Shown: positions 54,546 through 62,302 of the stretch, one piece after another
Position numbering within the stretch: position 1 is the stretch's first letter
Layout of the letters: every line of letters begins with the position of its first letter
Assembly (NCBI RefSeq): GCF_019793465.1
Contig: NZ_JAILYJ010000007.1
Location: 225,945 to 289,944, forward strand
From: Rhizobium croatiense
GTDB taxonomy: Bacteria; Pseudomonadota; Alphaproteobacteria; Rhizobiales; Rhizobiaceae
Direction: 5' to 3'
DNA length: 64,000 bases
Notes under the pieces: generated by a model
Told to the model about the DNA's origin: nothing
Databases searched by the model: none
The model's input: only the letters and a program-made list of their open reading frames with translations
Made by a program: the position numbers and the translations under genes

Positions 54546-55049
54546 CTAGCGAAAGAAGCGGCTCAGTCGGCGTGCATCGTTGGCCGTTGCCTGACGGCTT
54601 ATGATCGTCCTGCCTTTCGGGTCCTTCATGACATAGCGGCCGCTGCGCAGGCTTTCGGTGATGCCGTTTGCGTGGCGTACGTTGATCGATCCGTCTGAAT
54701 CTTCAGTCGCCCTCGCCCCCACTTCTTTCGACGAGGCGGCTGAAGAGGAAGAGGATCTGCCGGAGTTTCCACCCGCACTGTTGCCGGAACCATTATTGCT
54801 GCTTCCACCCCCATTGCCGTTCCCTCCACCACTGCCGCCGCCGTTGCCGCCACCGCCGCCGTTTCCGCCACTGCCGCCGTTTCCGCCCCCATTGCCGTTC
54901 CCGTTATTGCCGTCTTTTGCCTGCGCATGCTTGACCGCCACCGTCGGCAGGGAGCCCTCCAAACTGATTGTCAAAGGCGATGCGGCAGCCACCAGGGCGA
55001 CGGTAGCACAACCACCCAATCTCAAAAAATGACGCTTGGAGATTGTCAT
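54546..55049 (-). CDS. Exported Gly/Asn/Ser-rich protein
   Basis: 167 aa. N-terminal signal-like segment (MTISKRHFLRLGGCATVALV, then AAASPL) with an R-x-F-L-R-L-G-G pattern resembling Tat-type signals, though only a single R pair is loosely placed. The middle (about 50-110) is almost pure Gly/Asn/Ser repeats; the C-terminal 60 residues are ordered-looking (NVRHANGITESLRSGRYVM, KDPKGRTIISRQAT). Low-complexity centre is prone to misalignment, so boundaries are approximate. Likely surface or matrix protein. Confidence 0.65.
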   Translation of the reverse strand: MTISKRHFLRLGGCATVALVAAASPLTISLEGSLPTVAVKHAQAKDGNNGNGNGGGNGGSGGNGGGGGNGGGSGGGNGNGGGSSNNGSGNSAGGNSGRSSSSSAASSKEVGARATEDSDGSINVRHANGITESLRSGRYVMKDPKGRTIISRQATANDARRLSRFFR

Positions 55050-55353
55050 GCCGTCACCTCGTTCATCCGTTCTTCCCAATTCCACGCTTGCTGGACGCGC
55101 CGCGAATTTTCGCTTTTCCGGAGGTTAAATGCAACCGGACCAAAGGTACTAACACAGGCAGGACTTTGGTCCGGCAAACTGGCCTACAGTCGAATGGGCC
55201 CATATGCGGGCGATGTCATCGTACACGGGTGCCGGGGCGAATAATTCCACCTTCCCTTGCCGAGACGTTGCGGCTTGAGGTGCTGACGCATTTTTCTGGA
55301 ACTTCTTTCTTTGTCATCGCTTTGATTGTCAAAGAGCAACAGAGGAAGCCCCC
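55050..55353. other. Intergenic with an 11-base stem structure
   Basis: About 300 bases between divergent genes. Contains the hairpin 55135-55174 and a palindrome CTTTGA-TTG-TCAAAG at 55320-55334. Both promoters must be here but no clear consensus is seen. Confidence 0.5.
55135..55174. other. Stem-loop in divergent promoter region, possible RNA or operator
   Basis: Perfect 11-base inverted repeat (55135-55145 and 55164-55174) around 18 bases. Arms read CCGGACCAAAG and its complement. Could be an operator for the nearby response regulator or a small RNA hairpin; no direct evidence for either. Confidence 0.4.
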
Positions 55354-55821
55354 ATGCCAAATCCCAACGAATCCCCGGCGGTCCAGTCCCTGCGCAAAGA
55401 GCAGGCAGAGCAGCGAAGCAAGGCCCGAAAGGGCGAGCTCGACAAAGCCATCGAAGACACGTTTCCGGCGTCCGATCCGGTGTCGATTACCCATACCTCG
55501 ATACCCGCCGGTCGTAGCGACGTCGAGGCGGCTGAGCGCGTAAAGCGTGAGCCTGACCCGACAGCGCTTGACCAAGAATATCCATTGGTCGACCAGGTCC
55601 TGCGCTCGAGCGGCCGCGACCACGAGGAACTGCGCGCACTTCAGAAAGAAGCCGGCCGCATCGCAGAGTCCGGATCGGAGCTCGCTTCCGGCACAGCCCG
55701 CCTGGCAAAAGCGGAAGCGACGAGCTTCGCCCGGGAGATCGAGGATCGGATAAGGCGGCAGCCGTTAACGGCCGCAGCGATCGTCGCCGCCATCGCTTTT
55801 GTCTACGGCGCGACGCGTTGA
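55354..55821 (+). CDS. Stress-type protein with C-terminal membrane segment
   Basis: 155 aa. N-terminal LDKAIEDTFPASDPVSITHT motif is frequent in small proteobacterial stress proteins; central part helical with charged residues (ALQKEAGRIAESGSELASG); the C-terminus has RRQPLTAAAIVAAIAFVYGA, a membrane-inserting helix like that of YqjD/ElaB-type ribosome-associated membrane proteins. ATG 55354 with GAGGAAG upstream. Function not established. Confidence 0.72.
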   Translation: MPNPNESPAVQSLRKEQAEQRSKARKGELDKAIEDTFPASDPVSITHTSIPAGRSDVEAAERVKREPDPTALDQEYPLVDQVLRSSGRDHEELRALQKEAGRIAESGSELASGTARLAKAEATSFAREIEDRIRRQPLTAAAIVAAIAFVYGATR

Positions 55822-55831
55822 GGTGTAGGCC

Positions 55832-56233
55832 ATGGCGACGCGATGGACCGGCGGCTGCCTCTGCGGATCCTGCCGGTATGAATTCACCGGCGACACGCCG
55901 CATTCGGGTTACTGCCATTGCGACATGTGCAAGAAGGCGACCGGTGGTCCTTTCGCGGTTCTTGTCCAAGCCAAAGTCGAGAAACTCGTGTGGACGGATG
56001 CTGCTCCCGCCGTTTATCGATCCTCGCCTATTGCAACGCGCGGTTTTTGCAGCACGTGTGGGACGCCACTTTATCTGCAGTACGACGGTGATGAGTTGAT
56101 CCGCGTGACGGCCGGCTCGCTCGATCACCCCGAGCGGATTCAACCGGCAGGGCACTATGGCGTGGAGAGTCGCCTTGCCTGGGCCGATTGCGGGCGCCGG
56201 CTTCCGGAGGAAGTGTCACAGGAGCGGTTCTAG
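55832..56233 (+). CDS. GFA/CENP-V-domain protein
   Basis: 133 aa. Glutathione-dependent formaldehyde-activating-like zinc domain: GGCLCGSCRYEF (two Cys), CHCDMCKKATGGPF (three Cys), and GFCSTCGTPLYLQY (two Cys) give the seven-cysteine zinc pattern of the family. Many such proteins lack Gfa activity and roles are unclear. Follows the preceding gene by ten bases and may be cotranscribed. Confidence 0.88.
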   Translation: MATRWTGGCLCGSCRYEFTGDTPHSGYCHCDMCKKATGGPFAVLVQAKVEKLVWTDAAPAVYRSSPIATRGFCSTCGTPLYLQYDGDELIRVTAGSLDHPERIQPAGHYGVESRLAWADCGRRLPEEVSQERF

Positions 56234-56264
56234 ATTATGGTCGCGTCGCTTCGACATCAGATCC

Positions 56265-57056
56265 ATGAAAATCGCGACCTATAACGTCAACGGAATAAAC
56301 GGGCGGCTGGACATCCTGCTGCGCTGGCTGAGGGAGGATGTCCCCGATGTGGCCTGCCTCCAGGAGCTGAAAACCGACGACGCCAGGTTTCCGCGAAGGG
56401 AGATAGAACGGGCCGGCTACGGCGCCGTCTGGCACGGACAGAGATCCTGGAATGGCGTCGCCATTCTGGCGAAGGGCAAGACACCGATCCTGACAAGGCG
56501 TGGCCTTCCCGGCGATCCCGACGATACCCATAGCCGCTATATCGAAGCCGTCGTCGACGGCCTTGTGATCGGATGCCTGTATCTGCCGAACGGCAATCCC
56601 TTTCCCAGCGCCAAGTTCGAATACAAGCTCCGCTGGTTCCGACGCCTGCAAGCCTATGCCGCCGAACTCCTCGAAATCGAAGTGCCGTCGATCCTGGCCG
56701 GCGATTTCAACGTCATGCCGACCGAGATCGACGTCTACAAGCCGGAGCGCTGGCTGGACGATGCGCTTTTCAGGCCGGAAGTGCGCAAGGCCTATGCCCG
56801 GCTGGTGGCCCAGGGCTGGACGGACGCCGTCAGGCATCTGCATCCGAACGAGCGCATCTACACCTTCTGGAAATACTGGCGGAACAGTTTCGAACGCGAC
56901 GCCGGGCTGCGGATCGACCACCTTCTGCTCAGCCCGGCAGTGGCGCCGTGGCTTCGATCGGCAAGCGTCCGGCGAAAGCCAAGGGGCTGGGAGCATACGA
57001 GCGACCATGCGCCGGTCATGATCGAGCTCGACATCCCCGAAGCTGGCGGCGTTTGA
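56265..57056 (+). CDS. xth: Exodeoxyribonuclease III / AP endonuclease
   Basis: 263 aa Mg2+-dependent EEP-family nuclease acting on abasic sites. Motifs: NVNGINGRLD, LQELKTDDARFP (catalytic Glu), LAGDFNVMPTEIDVYKP (Asp/Asn), and TSDHAPVMIEL (catalytic Asp-His) at the end. Start ATG 56265; the in-frame upstream codons run into the GFA gene. Fits with DNA repair under stress; it lies between the stress genes and the exact EcfG promoter. Confidence 0.93.
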   Translation: MKIATYNVNGINGRLDILLRWLREDVPDVACLQELKTDDARFPRREIERAGYGAVWHGQRSWNGVAILAKGKTPILTRRGLPGDPDDTHSRYIEAVVDGLVIGCLYLPNGNPFPSAKFEYKLRWFRRLQAYAAELLEIEVPSILAGDFNVMPTEIDVYKPERWLDDALFRPEVRKAYARLVAQGWTDAVRHLHPNERIYTFWKYWRNSFERDAGLRIDHLLLSPAVAPWLRSASVRRKPRGWEHTSDHAPVMIELDIPEAGGV

Positions 57057-57082
57057 GCTGCGATATCTCGCGGAGGAGCGAG

Positions 57083-57108
57083 GGAACCTCACGATGCCAG
57101 CTGGCGTT
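57083..57108 (+). promoter_or_regulatory. EcfG-type general stress promoter, exact match
   Basis: GGAAC (57083-57087), seventeen bases, CGTT (57105-57108), exact consensus. It reads toward the small gene at 57131/57165. Confidence 0.75.
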
Positions 57109-57130
57109 AGCTTGCAAAGGAGATTGTCTA

Positions 57131-57172
57131 ATGGCTGCCAATTCCATTCCCGGAAGTGATCGTCATGGGTGA
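57131..57172 (+). CDS. 13-aa upstream ORF or frameshifted gene start
   Basis: ATG 57131 follows the good ribosome site AAAGGAG by eight bases and encodes MAANSIPGSDRHG, ending with a TGA that overlaps the next gene's start region. Either a short leader ORF coupled to the 60-aa gene, or the true N-terminus of that gene shifted by one base: dropping one T at 57170 would give SDRHGESKNYLNT. Confidence 0.5.
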   Translation: MAANSIPGSDRHG

Positions 57173-57347
57173 AAGCAAGAATTATCTCAACACCGACGAG
57201 ATCCAGGCCGACGACCAATTATCGCCGAAGCCGATCGAAGGAAAAGATCCGCCAAGGCGCGTGCGCAAAAGCGAAGAGGCCGTCGCCGAAGGCTCTGACG
57301 ACACGGAGCGCATCCGGGTTCCGCCACCGGTTGCCAATCCCGATTGA
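57165..57347 (+). CDS. Small acidic hypothetical protein, EcfG-promoted
   Basis: 60 aa, hydrophilic and unstructured-looking (MGESKNYLNTDEIQADDQLS ... SEEAVAEGSDDTERIR), no domain recognised. GGAAG ribosome site eight bases before ATG 57165; an in-frame GTG 57156 is possible. Downstream of an exact EcfG promoter and a 13-codon upstream ORF with the better ribosome site. Resembles the many short stress-induced proteins of rhizobia in size and charge. Confidence 0.6.
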   Translation: MGESKNYLNTDEIQADDQLSPKPIEGKDPPRRVRKSEEAVAEGSDDTERIRVPPPVANPD

Positions 57348-57365
57348 TGCGATTGCGGCACGCTT

Positions 57366-59450
57366 TTATTTGCCGGCGCCGAGATCGTAGATGCGGCCCG
57401 TCAACCAGGCGGGCCAGTCCCGCTCGAAGAAGGATTTGGCGCTTTCATCGAAATTGCGGTTCGAACGGGTTGAAAGCCTGAGCTTATCGCCGTCGAGCCG
57501 AACGACGATCTGCTCGTCCCGATGCGCTTCGCGTTCTCTGCGGAAGCGATATTCCTCCAAAGGGCCTGCACTTGCATATGGAATGGATTCACCCTCGGTA
57601 TCACATATTGCTCGCGCTCCGCGGCTGCCGCCGCCATTGCGAATGAAAAAGTCGAGGGCGCTGAGCACGGCTTCCGAGGCGAGCGCCATGTGGCGCCATT
57701 GCACGCCGCGGACCGCTTCGGCTGCGCGGCCGTAGGCGACGCCCCCGGCACGAATGTCCGCATTCAGTTTGCGCGCTTCGATCAAGGCTCGGGCGACGCT
57801 CTCCTGATCGCAGATAATGCCGGCCTTCTCGCTCATTCGCGCCTGCACTTCCGAGCGGATCGATTTGAGGGTGAGCGAGCTCTCGCTGCGAAGAGCGGCG
57901 AGCAGCGCGGTGATACCTGCCTCTGCGACACCTGACATATCGCCCGTGGTGACCCCCTTCGCCCTTCCGCTTGCGCTGATATGCTCGGCCGCCCGGGTGC
58001 CGAAGACCTGCCCGGCATTCAGCGCGGCGCCACCGGGCCGCGTTACGCCATGTGTGCCCGCCGCTTCGCCGACCGCGTAACAGCCGGCAAGATTGCTGCG
58101 GCCCCAGGTGTCGACCATGATGCCGCCATTCATGTGCTGGTTATTGACGGCGAATTCCAGCGGGTCGGCGGCGATGTCGATCTTGTAGCGGCGGTAGAGC
58201 TCGATCGCGAGCGGGTTCATGTGCTTCAACCGATCGATCGGCATGTCCTGATCGGCGCCCGCCTTGCCGAGATACAGGCGGACATCTTCGTCCAACCTCT
58301 CCAGGCTGAACGGCAGGTCGCCCGGCACCGGCAGTGGGTTGCGATTGAAGTCCATGAAGACACGCCGCCCCACGGCAGTTTCGCGATGGATGGCGAGATC
58401 CACCAGGCTCGAGCCGAAATCCAGCATGCGCGTTGCATGAAATGGCCATTGATAGCCCTTGCGGAAAACGTTCGACGCCAATTCCTGGCTGCTGCGGTAA
58501 TATTGCGCCAGGAAATGATGTTCGCCACCCTCGGCATCGACCGAGTAGATATGCGGAATCGCCTGGACGTAAGTGCCCGATAGATTCCACGGGAAGCCTT
58601 CCCTGCGCGTTCCGATGCCGAACTGGCTTTCGGTCAGGTTGACGAGTTCGACGCCTGCCTCGAGCGCCAGGCCGAGGGAGCCGAAACACCCATTGGGATA
58701 GACGCTGTCGCGATAGAGTTCACCCGGTCCGCCAGCCGCGAGCACGATCACATTACTGACGAACAAGGCGATTCCGAGCGGGTTCCCCTCCATGCGATCA
58801 GCGGCGCGCATGGCAAGTATCCCGGCAACGCGGCGATCCGGTCCTTCGCCTTCGGTGAGGATTTTGACTGCGGTGGTCTGGTTGTAGAACGGCACATCGA
58901 GCCGGAGCGCCTCGTCGGCCAGCACCTTGACCATCAGGCGCGAGGTGCGCGGGCCGCAGCTGGTGGCGCGGCCGACCTCGTCATGGTCGGTCCGATATCG
59001 CAGCGTTCCACCGAGCGGATCCTGCGGCAGCGGCAGACCGAGAAACTGCAGCGACGCCATCATCCGCGACGAGCCCACGGCCTCGACATAGGCGGTGTCC
59101 TCGTCCATGGCGCCGCCGCTGCGGATGGCCCGGGCCATCGCCTTGTAACTATCGCCCTGATCCGCCGTGTTGGCCGTGTGCAGGGTCTGCTTGTCGGAAC
59201 CGGAGCAGGCCGAGGTTCCGCCCCAGGCGCTTTGGCTGATGACAACGATATCATCGCCGCGCCGCTTCATTTCCACAGCCGCGCGCAGACCTGCAGCACC
59301 CGATCCAACGACGACACAGCCGGCTCGATAGATCGGCACGTCGATACCGGCGAGCCGAGCCGTTGCCGAAGGGCCGGCTTCAGGCGGAAGCTTAGGCATA
59401 TCGACATCGGTCAGCGCATCGAGAATTTCCTGCGGGACGTCTATGGTCAT
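57366..59450 (-). CDS. FAD-dependent oxidoreductase, fumarate-reductase flavoprotein-like
   Basis: 694 aa. N-terminal FAD-binding VVVGSGAAGLRAAVEMKRRG (about 48-67), FAD-adjacent GGTSACSGSDKQ and GGPGELYRDSV, and a C-terminal GEAAGTHGVTRPGGAALNAG typical of the succinate dehydrogenase/fumarate reductase/L-aspartate oxidase flavoprotein superfamily. No adjacent iron-sulfur subunit is seen. Lies in a four-gene oxidoreductase operon seven bases after the Gfo/Idh gene stop. Substrate unknown; likely oxidises an intermediate of the same pathway. Confidence 0.82.
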   Translation of the reverse strand: MTIDVPQEILDALTDVDMPKLPPEAGPSATARLAGIDVPIYRAGCVVVGSGAAGLRAAVEMKRRGDDIVVISQSAWGGTSACSGSDKQTLHTANTADQGDSYKAMARAIRSGGAMDEDTAYVEAVGSSRMMASLQFLGLPLPQDPLGGTLRYRTDHDEVGRATSCGPRTSRLMVKVLADEALRLDVPFYNQTTAVKILTEGEGPDRRVAGILAMRAADRMEGNPLGIALFVSNVIVLAAGGPGELYRDSVYPNGCFGSLGLALEAGVELVNLTESQFGIGTRREGFPWNLSGTYVQAIPHIYSVDAEGGEHHFLAQYYRSSQELASNVFRKGYQWPFHATRMLDFGSSLVDLAIHRETAVGRRVFMDFNRNPLPVPGDLPFSLERLDEDVRLYLGKAGADQDMPIDRLKHMNPLAIELYRRYKIDIAADPLEFAVNNQHMNGGIMVDTWGRSNLAGCYAVGEAAGTHGVTRPGGAALNAGQVFGTRAAEHISASGRAKGVTTGDMSGVAEAGITALLAALRSESSLTLKSIRSEVQARMSEKAGIICDQESVARALIEARKLNADIRAGGVAYGRAAEAVRGVQWRHMALASEAVLSALDFFIRNGGGSRGARAICDTEGESIPYASAGPLEEYRFRREREAHRDEQIVVRLDGDKLRLSTRSNRNFDESAKSFFERDWPAWLTGRIYDLGAGK

Positions 59451-59456
59451 CGGCGT

Positions 59457-60626
59457 TTATCCGAGCGGGATGTCGACCCAGCGCTTCTGCCGGGAAGACT
59501 CCATGCATGCGTCGACGATCTGGCAGATGTGGTGGCCGGTATCGAAGGTCGGCCACATCGGCCTGTTTGAGACGATCGAGCGGATCACCTCGGCGACCTC
59601 GATGATCTTGCTTTCGTTGTAGCCGATGCCGAAATTCGGCAGAGGCAGGAAAGCTCGGAAGGTGGAATTCTCCGGCCCCACGTCGATCTCGCGAAAACCG
59701 CGCCGTCCCGTCCGGTCATCGTTGGAGTAGAAACGCAGCCGGTTTATCTCGTCATAGGTATAGGCGATGCTGCCTTTGGTTCCGTAGACCTCGTAGGTCT
59801 GCATGAACTTGCGACCGGTCGCAACACGGCTGAAATCGACGATCCCGCCGGCGCCGTTGGCAAACCGGCATAGAAGGTTGGTGGCGTCGGGGTTGGTGAT
59901 ATCGGCCCAGGATTCGCTGCCCGTCAGTTTCACCTGCTCGCCATAGGCAAGGCCCTCGACGACCGGCCGGCGCGGCGTGACGATCAGATTGTCGGCGATC
60001 AGCGAACTGACGCGACCGACCAGGAAATCCATGAAGCTGAAAATGTGCGAACCCGTGTCCCCGACGATGCCTGTCGGTGCCAGCTTGCCATCGGCGCGCC
60101 ACATGAAAGGCGCCGTGGGATCACCATACATATCGACGTGCTGACAGCCGCGGAACAGCTTGATCTCGCCGATTTCACCGGATTGAATGATGTCTTTCGC
60201 CAGATCATGAACGGGATTGCGGGGAAAGGCGTGTCCGACACGCGTAATCACACCTTTCTCTCTGGCGATCTCGGCCAGTTCCCGCGCTTCATCGGCGGTG
60301 TTGGCCAATGGCTTCTCGCAATAAACGTGTTTGCCGGCCAGCAGCGCCGCCTTGGCCACCGGATAGTGAAGATGGTCGGGCAGACAGATATCGATCAGAT
60401 CGACCTCGGGATCGGCAACCGCCAGCTTCCAATCCTGGTAGATTCTAGCCCCCGGCGCCCTGTTGCCAATATCCTGCGCTACGTCAGGGTTGCAGTCGAC
60501 CAGCGCCACGATCCGCGCCGTTCCGTCCGACACGCCGAAGAAATGCGGAAAGGTCTGATAGGCCATCGTATGGACCTTCCCCATCCAGCCCGAGGCGCCA
60601 AGCACTGCAACTCTGACTTCAGACAT
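59457..60626 (-). CDS. Gfo/Idh/MocA-family dehydrogenase
   Basis: 389 aa NAD(P)-dependent sugar/polyol dehydrogenase. N-terminal Rossmann fold VLGASGWMGKVH, central motif EKPLANT (catalytic Lys region, about 97), and C-terminal GFO/IDH domain with HQPRN-like GHAFPRNPVHD and DTGSHIFSFMDFL. Sits between the flavoprotein and first GMC gene. Family members act on inositol, glucose-fructose and similar sugars; substrate not determined. Confidence 0.9.
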   Translation of the reverse strand: MSEVRVAVLGASGWMGKVHTMAYQTFPHFFGVSDGTARIVALVDCNPDVAQDIGNRAPGARIYQDWKLAVADPEVDLIDICLPDHLHYPVAKAALLAGKHVYCEKPLANTADEARELAEIAREKGVITRVGHAFPRNPVHDLAKDIIQSGEIGEIKLFRGCQHVDMYGDPTAPFMWRADGKLAPTGIVGDTGSHIFSFMDFLVGRVSSLIADNLIVTPRRPVVEGLAYGEQVKLTGSESWADITNPDATNLLCRFANGAGGIVDFSRVATGRKFMQTYEVYGTKGSIAYTYDEINRLRFYSNDDRTGRRGFREIDVGPENSTFRAFLPLPNFGIGYNESKIIEVAEVIRSIVSNRPMWPTFDTGHHICQIVDACMESSRQKRWVDIPLG

Positions 60627-60637
60627 CGTCGTTCTCC

Positions 60638-62293
60638 TTACCGGATTTCCGCGCGGGCTCGCGGCCTGGAATCGTTGCGTTCATGAGCGAAGATTGCCGA
60701 GGGCAGCGCAGGCAAACCCCTGATTAGATCCGATCCTTTTTCGCCGACCATGACTGTCGGCGCATTGGTGTTGCAGGACGGCACGCGCGGCATGACGGAG
60801 GAATCGCAGACCCGGAGGCCTTCCAGGCCATGGACCTTGAGATCCGGCCCGACAACCGCGTCAGGTCCCGTTCCCATCTTGCAGGTGCCCACAGGATGGT
60901 GGTCGGTCTTGGCATTGGCGCAGCCATAGTCGAAAAGCTGCTCGTCGGTCATGACCTTCGGACCGGGAAGCCTTTCGGCCATGACATAGGGCTTCAGCGC
61001 CGCCTGCTGCATGATCTCGCGGGCGATCTTGAGCCCTTCCAGGGACATCTTCTTGTCGTGCGGATCGGACCAGTAGTTCGGATCGATCAAGGGTGCCGCA
61101 CCCGGGTCGGCGGATGACAGACGCACCGTGCCGCGCGAGCGCGGATGCAGATAGGCGGAGTTGAGAGTCACGCCTGCATTCTTCAGCCGCTCGACGCCGG
61201 CTTCGATGCCTGATCCCAGGCCGAGGTGGAACTGGATATCGGGAGACCGCGCTTCGGGATCGGCATACCAGAAGCCACCGGTCTCGAAGAGCGACGAGGC
61301 CACCGGACCGGTGCGGAACAGGACATATTGAATCCCGGCCCAGAATGTGCGGTGCAGCTTCGCGACGCCGTCATAGGTGTGATCGCCGGTGCATTCGGCG
61401 ATGACGAAAAGATCCAGATGATCCTGCAGGTTGCCGCCGACACCGGGCAAATCGTGGTCCACCTTGACGCCCACCGATTTGAGATGATCGGCCGGCCCGA
61501 TGCCGGACTGCAGAAGAAGCTTCGGCGATCCGATCGCACCTGACGTCACCAGGATCTCGCGTTCGGCGCGGGCGATCTCCAAGCCGCGCGCGGTCGCGAT
61601 CTCGACGCCTGTCGCTCGGCCTCTTTCGACGATGATCCGCGCGACGCGCGCGCCCGTCCGAACGGTCAGGTTCTTCCGGTCCTTGATCGGCGAGAGATAG
61701 GCGAGCGATGCCGAGGACCGTCGGCGATTGCGCTGGGTCAGCTGGTAAAATCCGACGCCGGCCTGCTGGCGGCCGTTGAAGTCGTGATTATAGGGAATGC
61801 CGAGCTCCTGCCCCGCACGGATATAGGCGTCGCAGATCGGCAGCGGTGCAGCCGGCATCGAAACACCCAGCGGACCGCCATAGGCGTGGTAGTCGTCGGC
61901 GAAGCGCTGATTGTCCTCCGCCCGTTTGAAATAGGGAAGGATCGAGCGATAATCCCAGCCCTCGCAGCCGTCTTCGCTGGCCCAGAGATCGTAGTCGGCC
62001 GCGTTTCCACGTGTATAGAGCTGGGCGTTGATCGACGAGCCGCCGCCGATGACCTTCGCCTGGGTATAACGAAGCACCCTGCCCTTCATGTGCCTCTGGG
62101 GAACGGTCTGCCATCCCCAGCTCGCCACGCCCTTGGTCATCTTGGCGAAGCCGGCAGGCATATGAAAAAGCGGATTCCAGTCGCCGCCGCCCGCTTCGAG
62201 AAGCAGCACTTTGACATCGGGATCTTCGCTGAGGCGGCTTGCCAGGACGCAGCCTGCAGGACCGGCACCGGTGATGATATAGTCGAAGCCCAT
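60638..62293 (-). CDS. GMC-family oxidoreductase (choline dehydrogenase-like)
   Basis: 551 aa FAD alcohol dehydrogenase. N-terminal GAGPAGCVLASRL, FAD-contact VIGGGSSINAQLYTRG, GMC signature 2-like GAIGSPKLLLQSGIGP, and catalytic region KTDHHPVGTCKMGTGPD with PSCNTNAPTVMVGEKGSD near the end (His and Asn pair). Nine bases after the second GMC gene on the same strand. Substrate is probably a polyol or sugar alcohol given the operon; not specific. Confidence 0.9.
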   Translation of the reverse strand: MGFDYIITGAGPAGCVLASRLSEDPDVKVLLLEAGGGDWNPLFHMPAGFAKMTKGVASWGWQTVPQRHMKGRVLRYTQAKVIGGGSSINAQLYTRGNAADYDLWASEDGCEGWDYRSILPYFKRAEDNQRFADDYHAYGGPLGVSMPAAPLPICDAYIRAGQELGIPYNHDFNGRQQAGVGFYQLTQRNRRRSSASLAYLSPIKDRKNLTVRTGARVARIIVERGRATGVEIATARGLEIARAEREILVTSGAIGSPKLLLQSGIGPADHLKSVGVKVDHDLPGVGGNLQDHLDLFVIAECTGDHTYDGVAKLHRTFWAGIQYVLFRTGPVASSLFETGGFWYADPEARSPDIQFHLGLGSGIEAGVERLKNAGVTLNSAYLHPRSRGTVRLSSADPGAAPLIDPNYWSDPHDKKMSLEGLKIAREIMQQAALKPYVMAERLPGPKVMTDEQLFDYGCANAKTDHHPVGTCKMGTGPDAVVGPDLKVHGLEGLRVCDSSVMPRVPSCNTNAPTVMVGEKGSDLIRGLPALPSAIFAHERNDSRPRARAEIR

Positions 62294-62302
62294 TTTACTG
62301 TC

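Noticed and set aside
55298..55322. EcfG promoter before the 155-aa stress-type gene
   Set aside because: GGAAC is present but the -10 position reads GCTT or CGCT depending on spacing; too poor.
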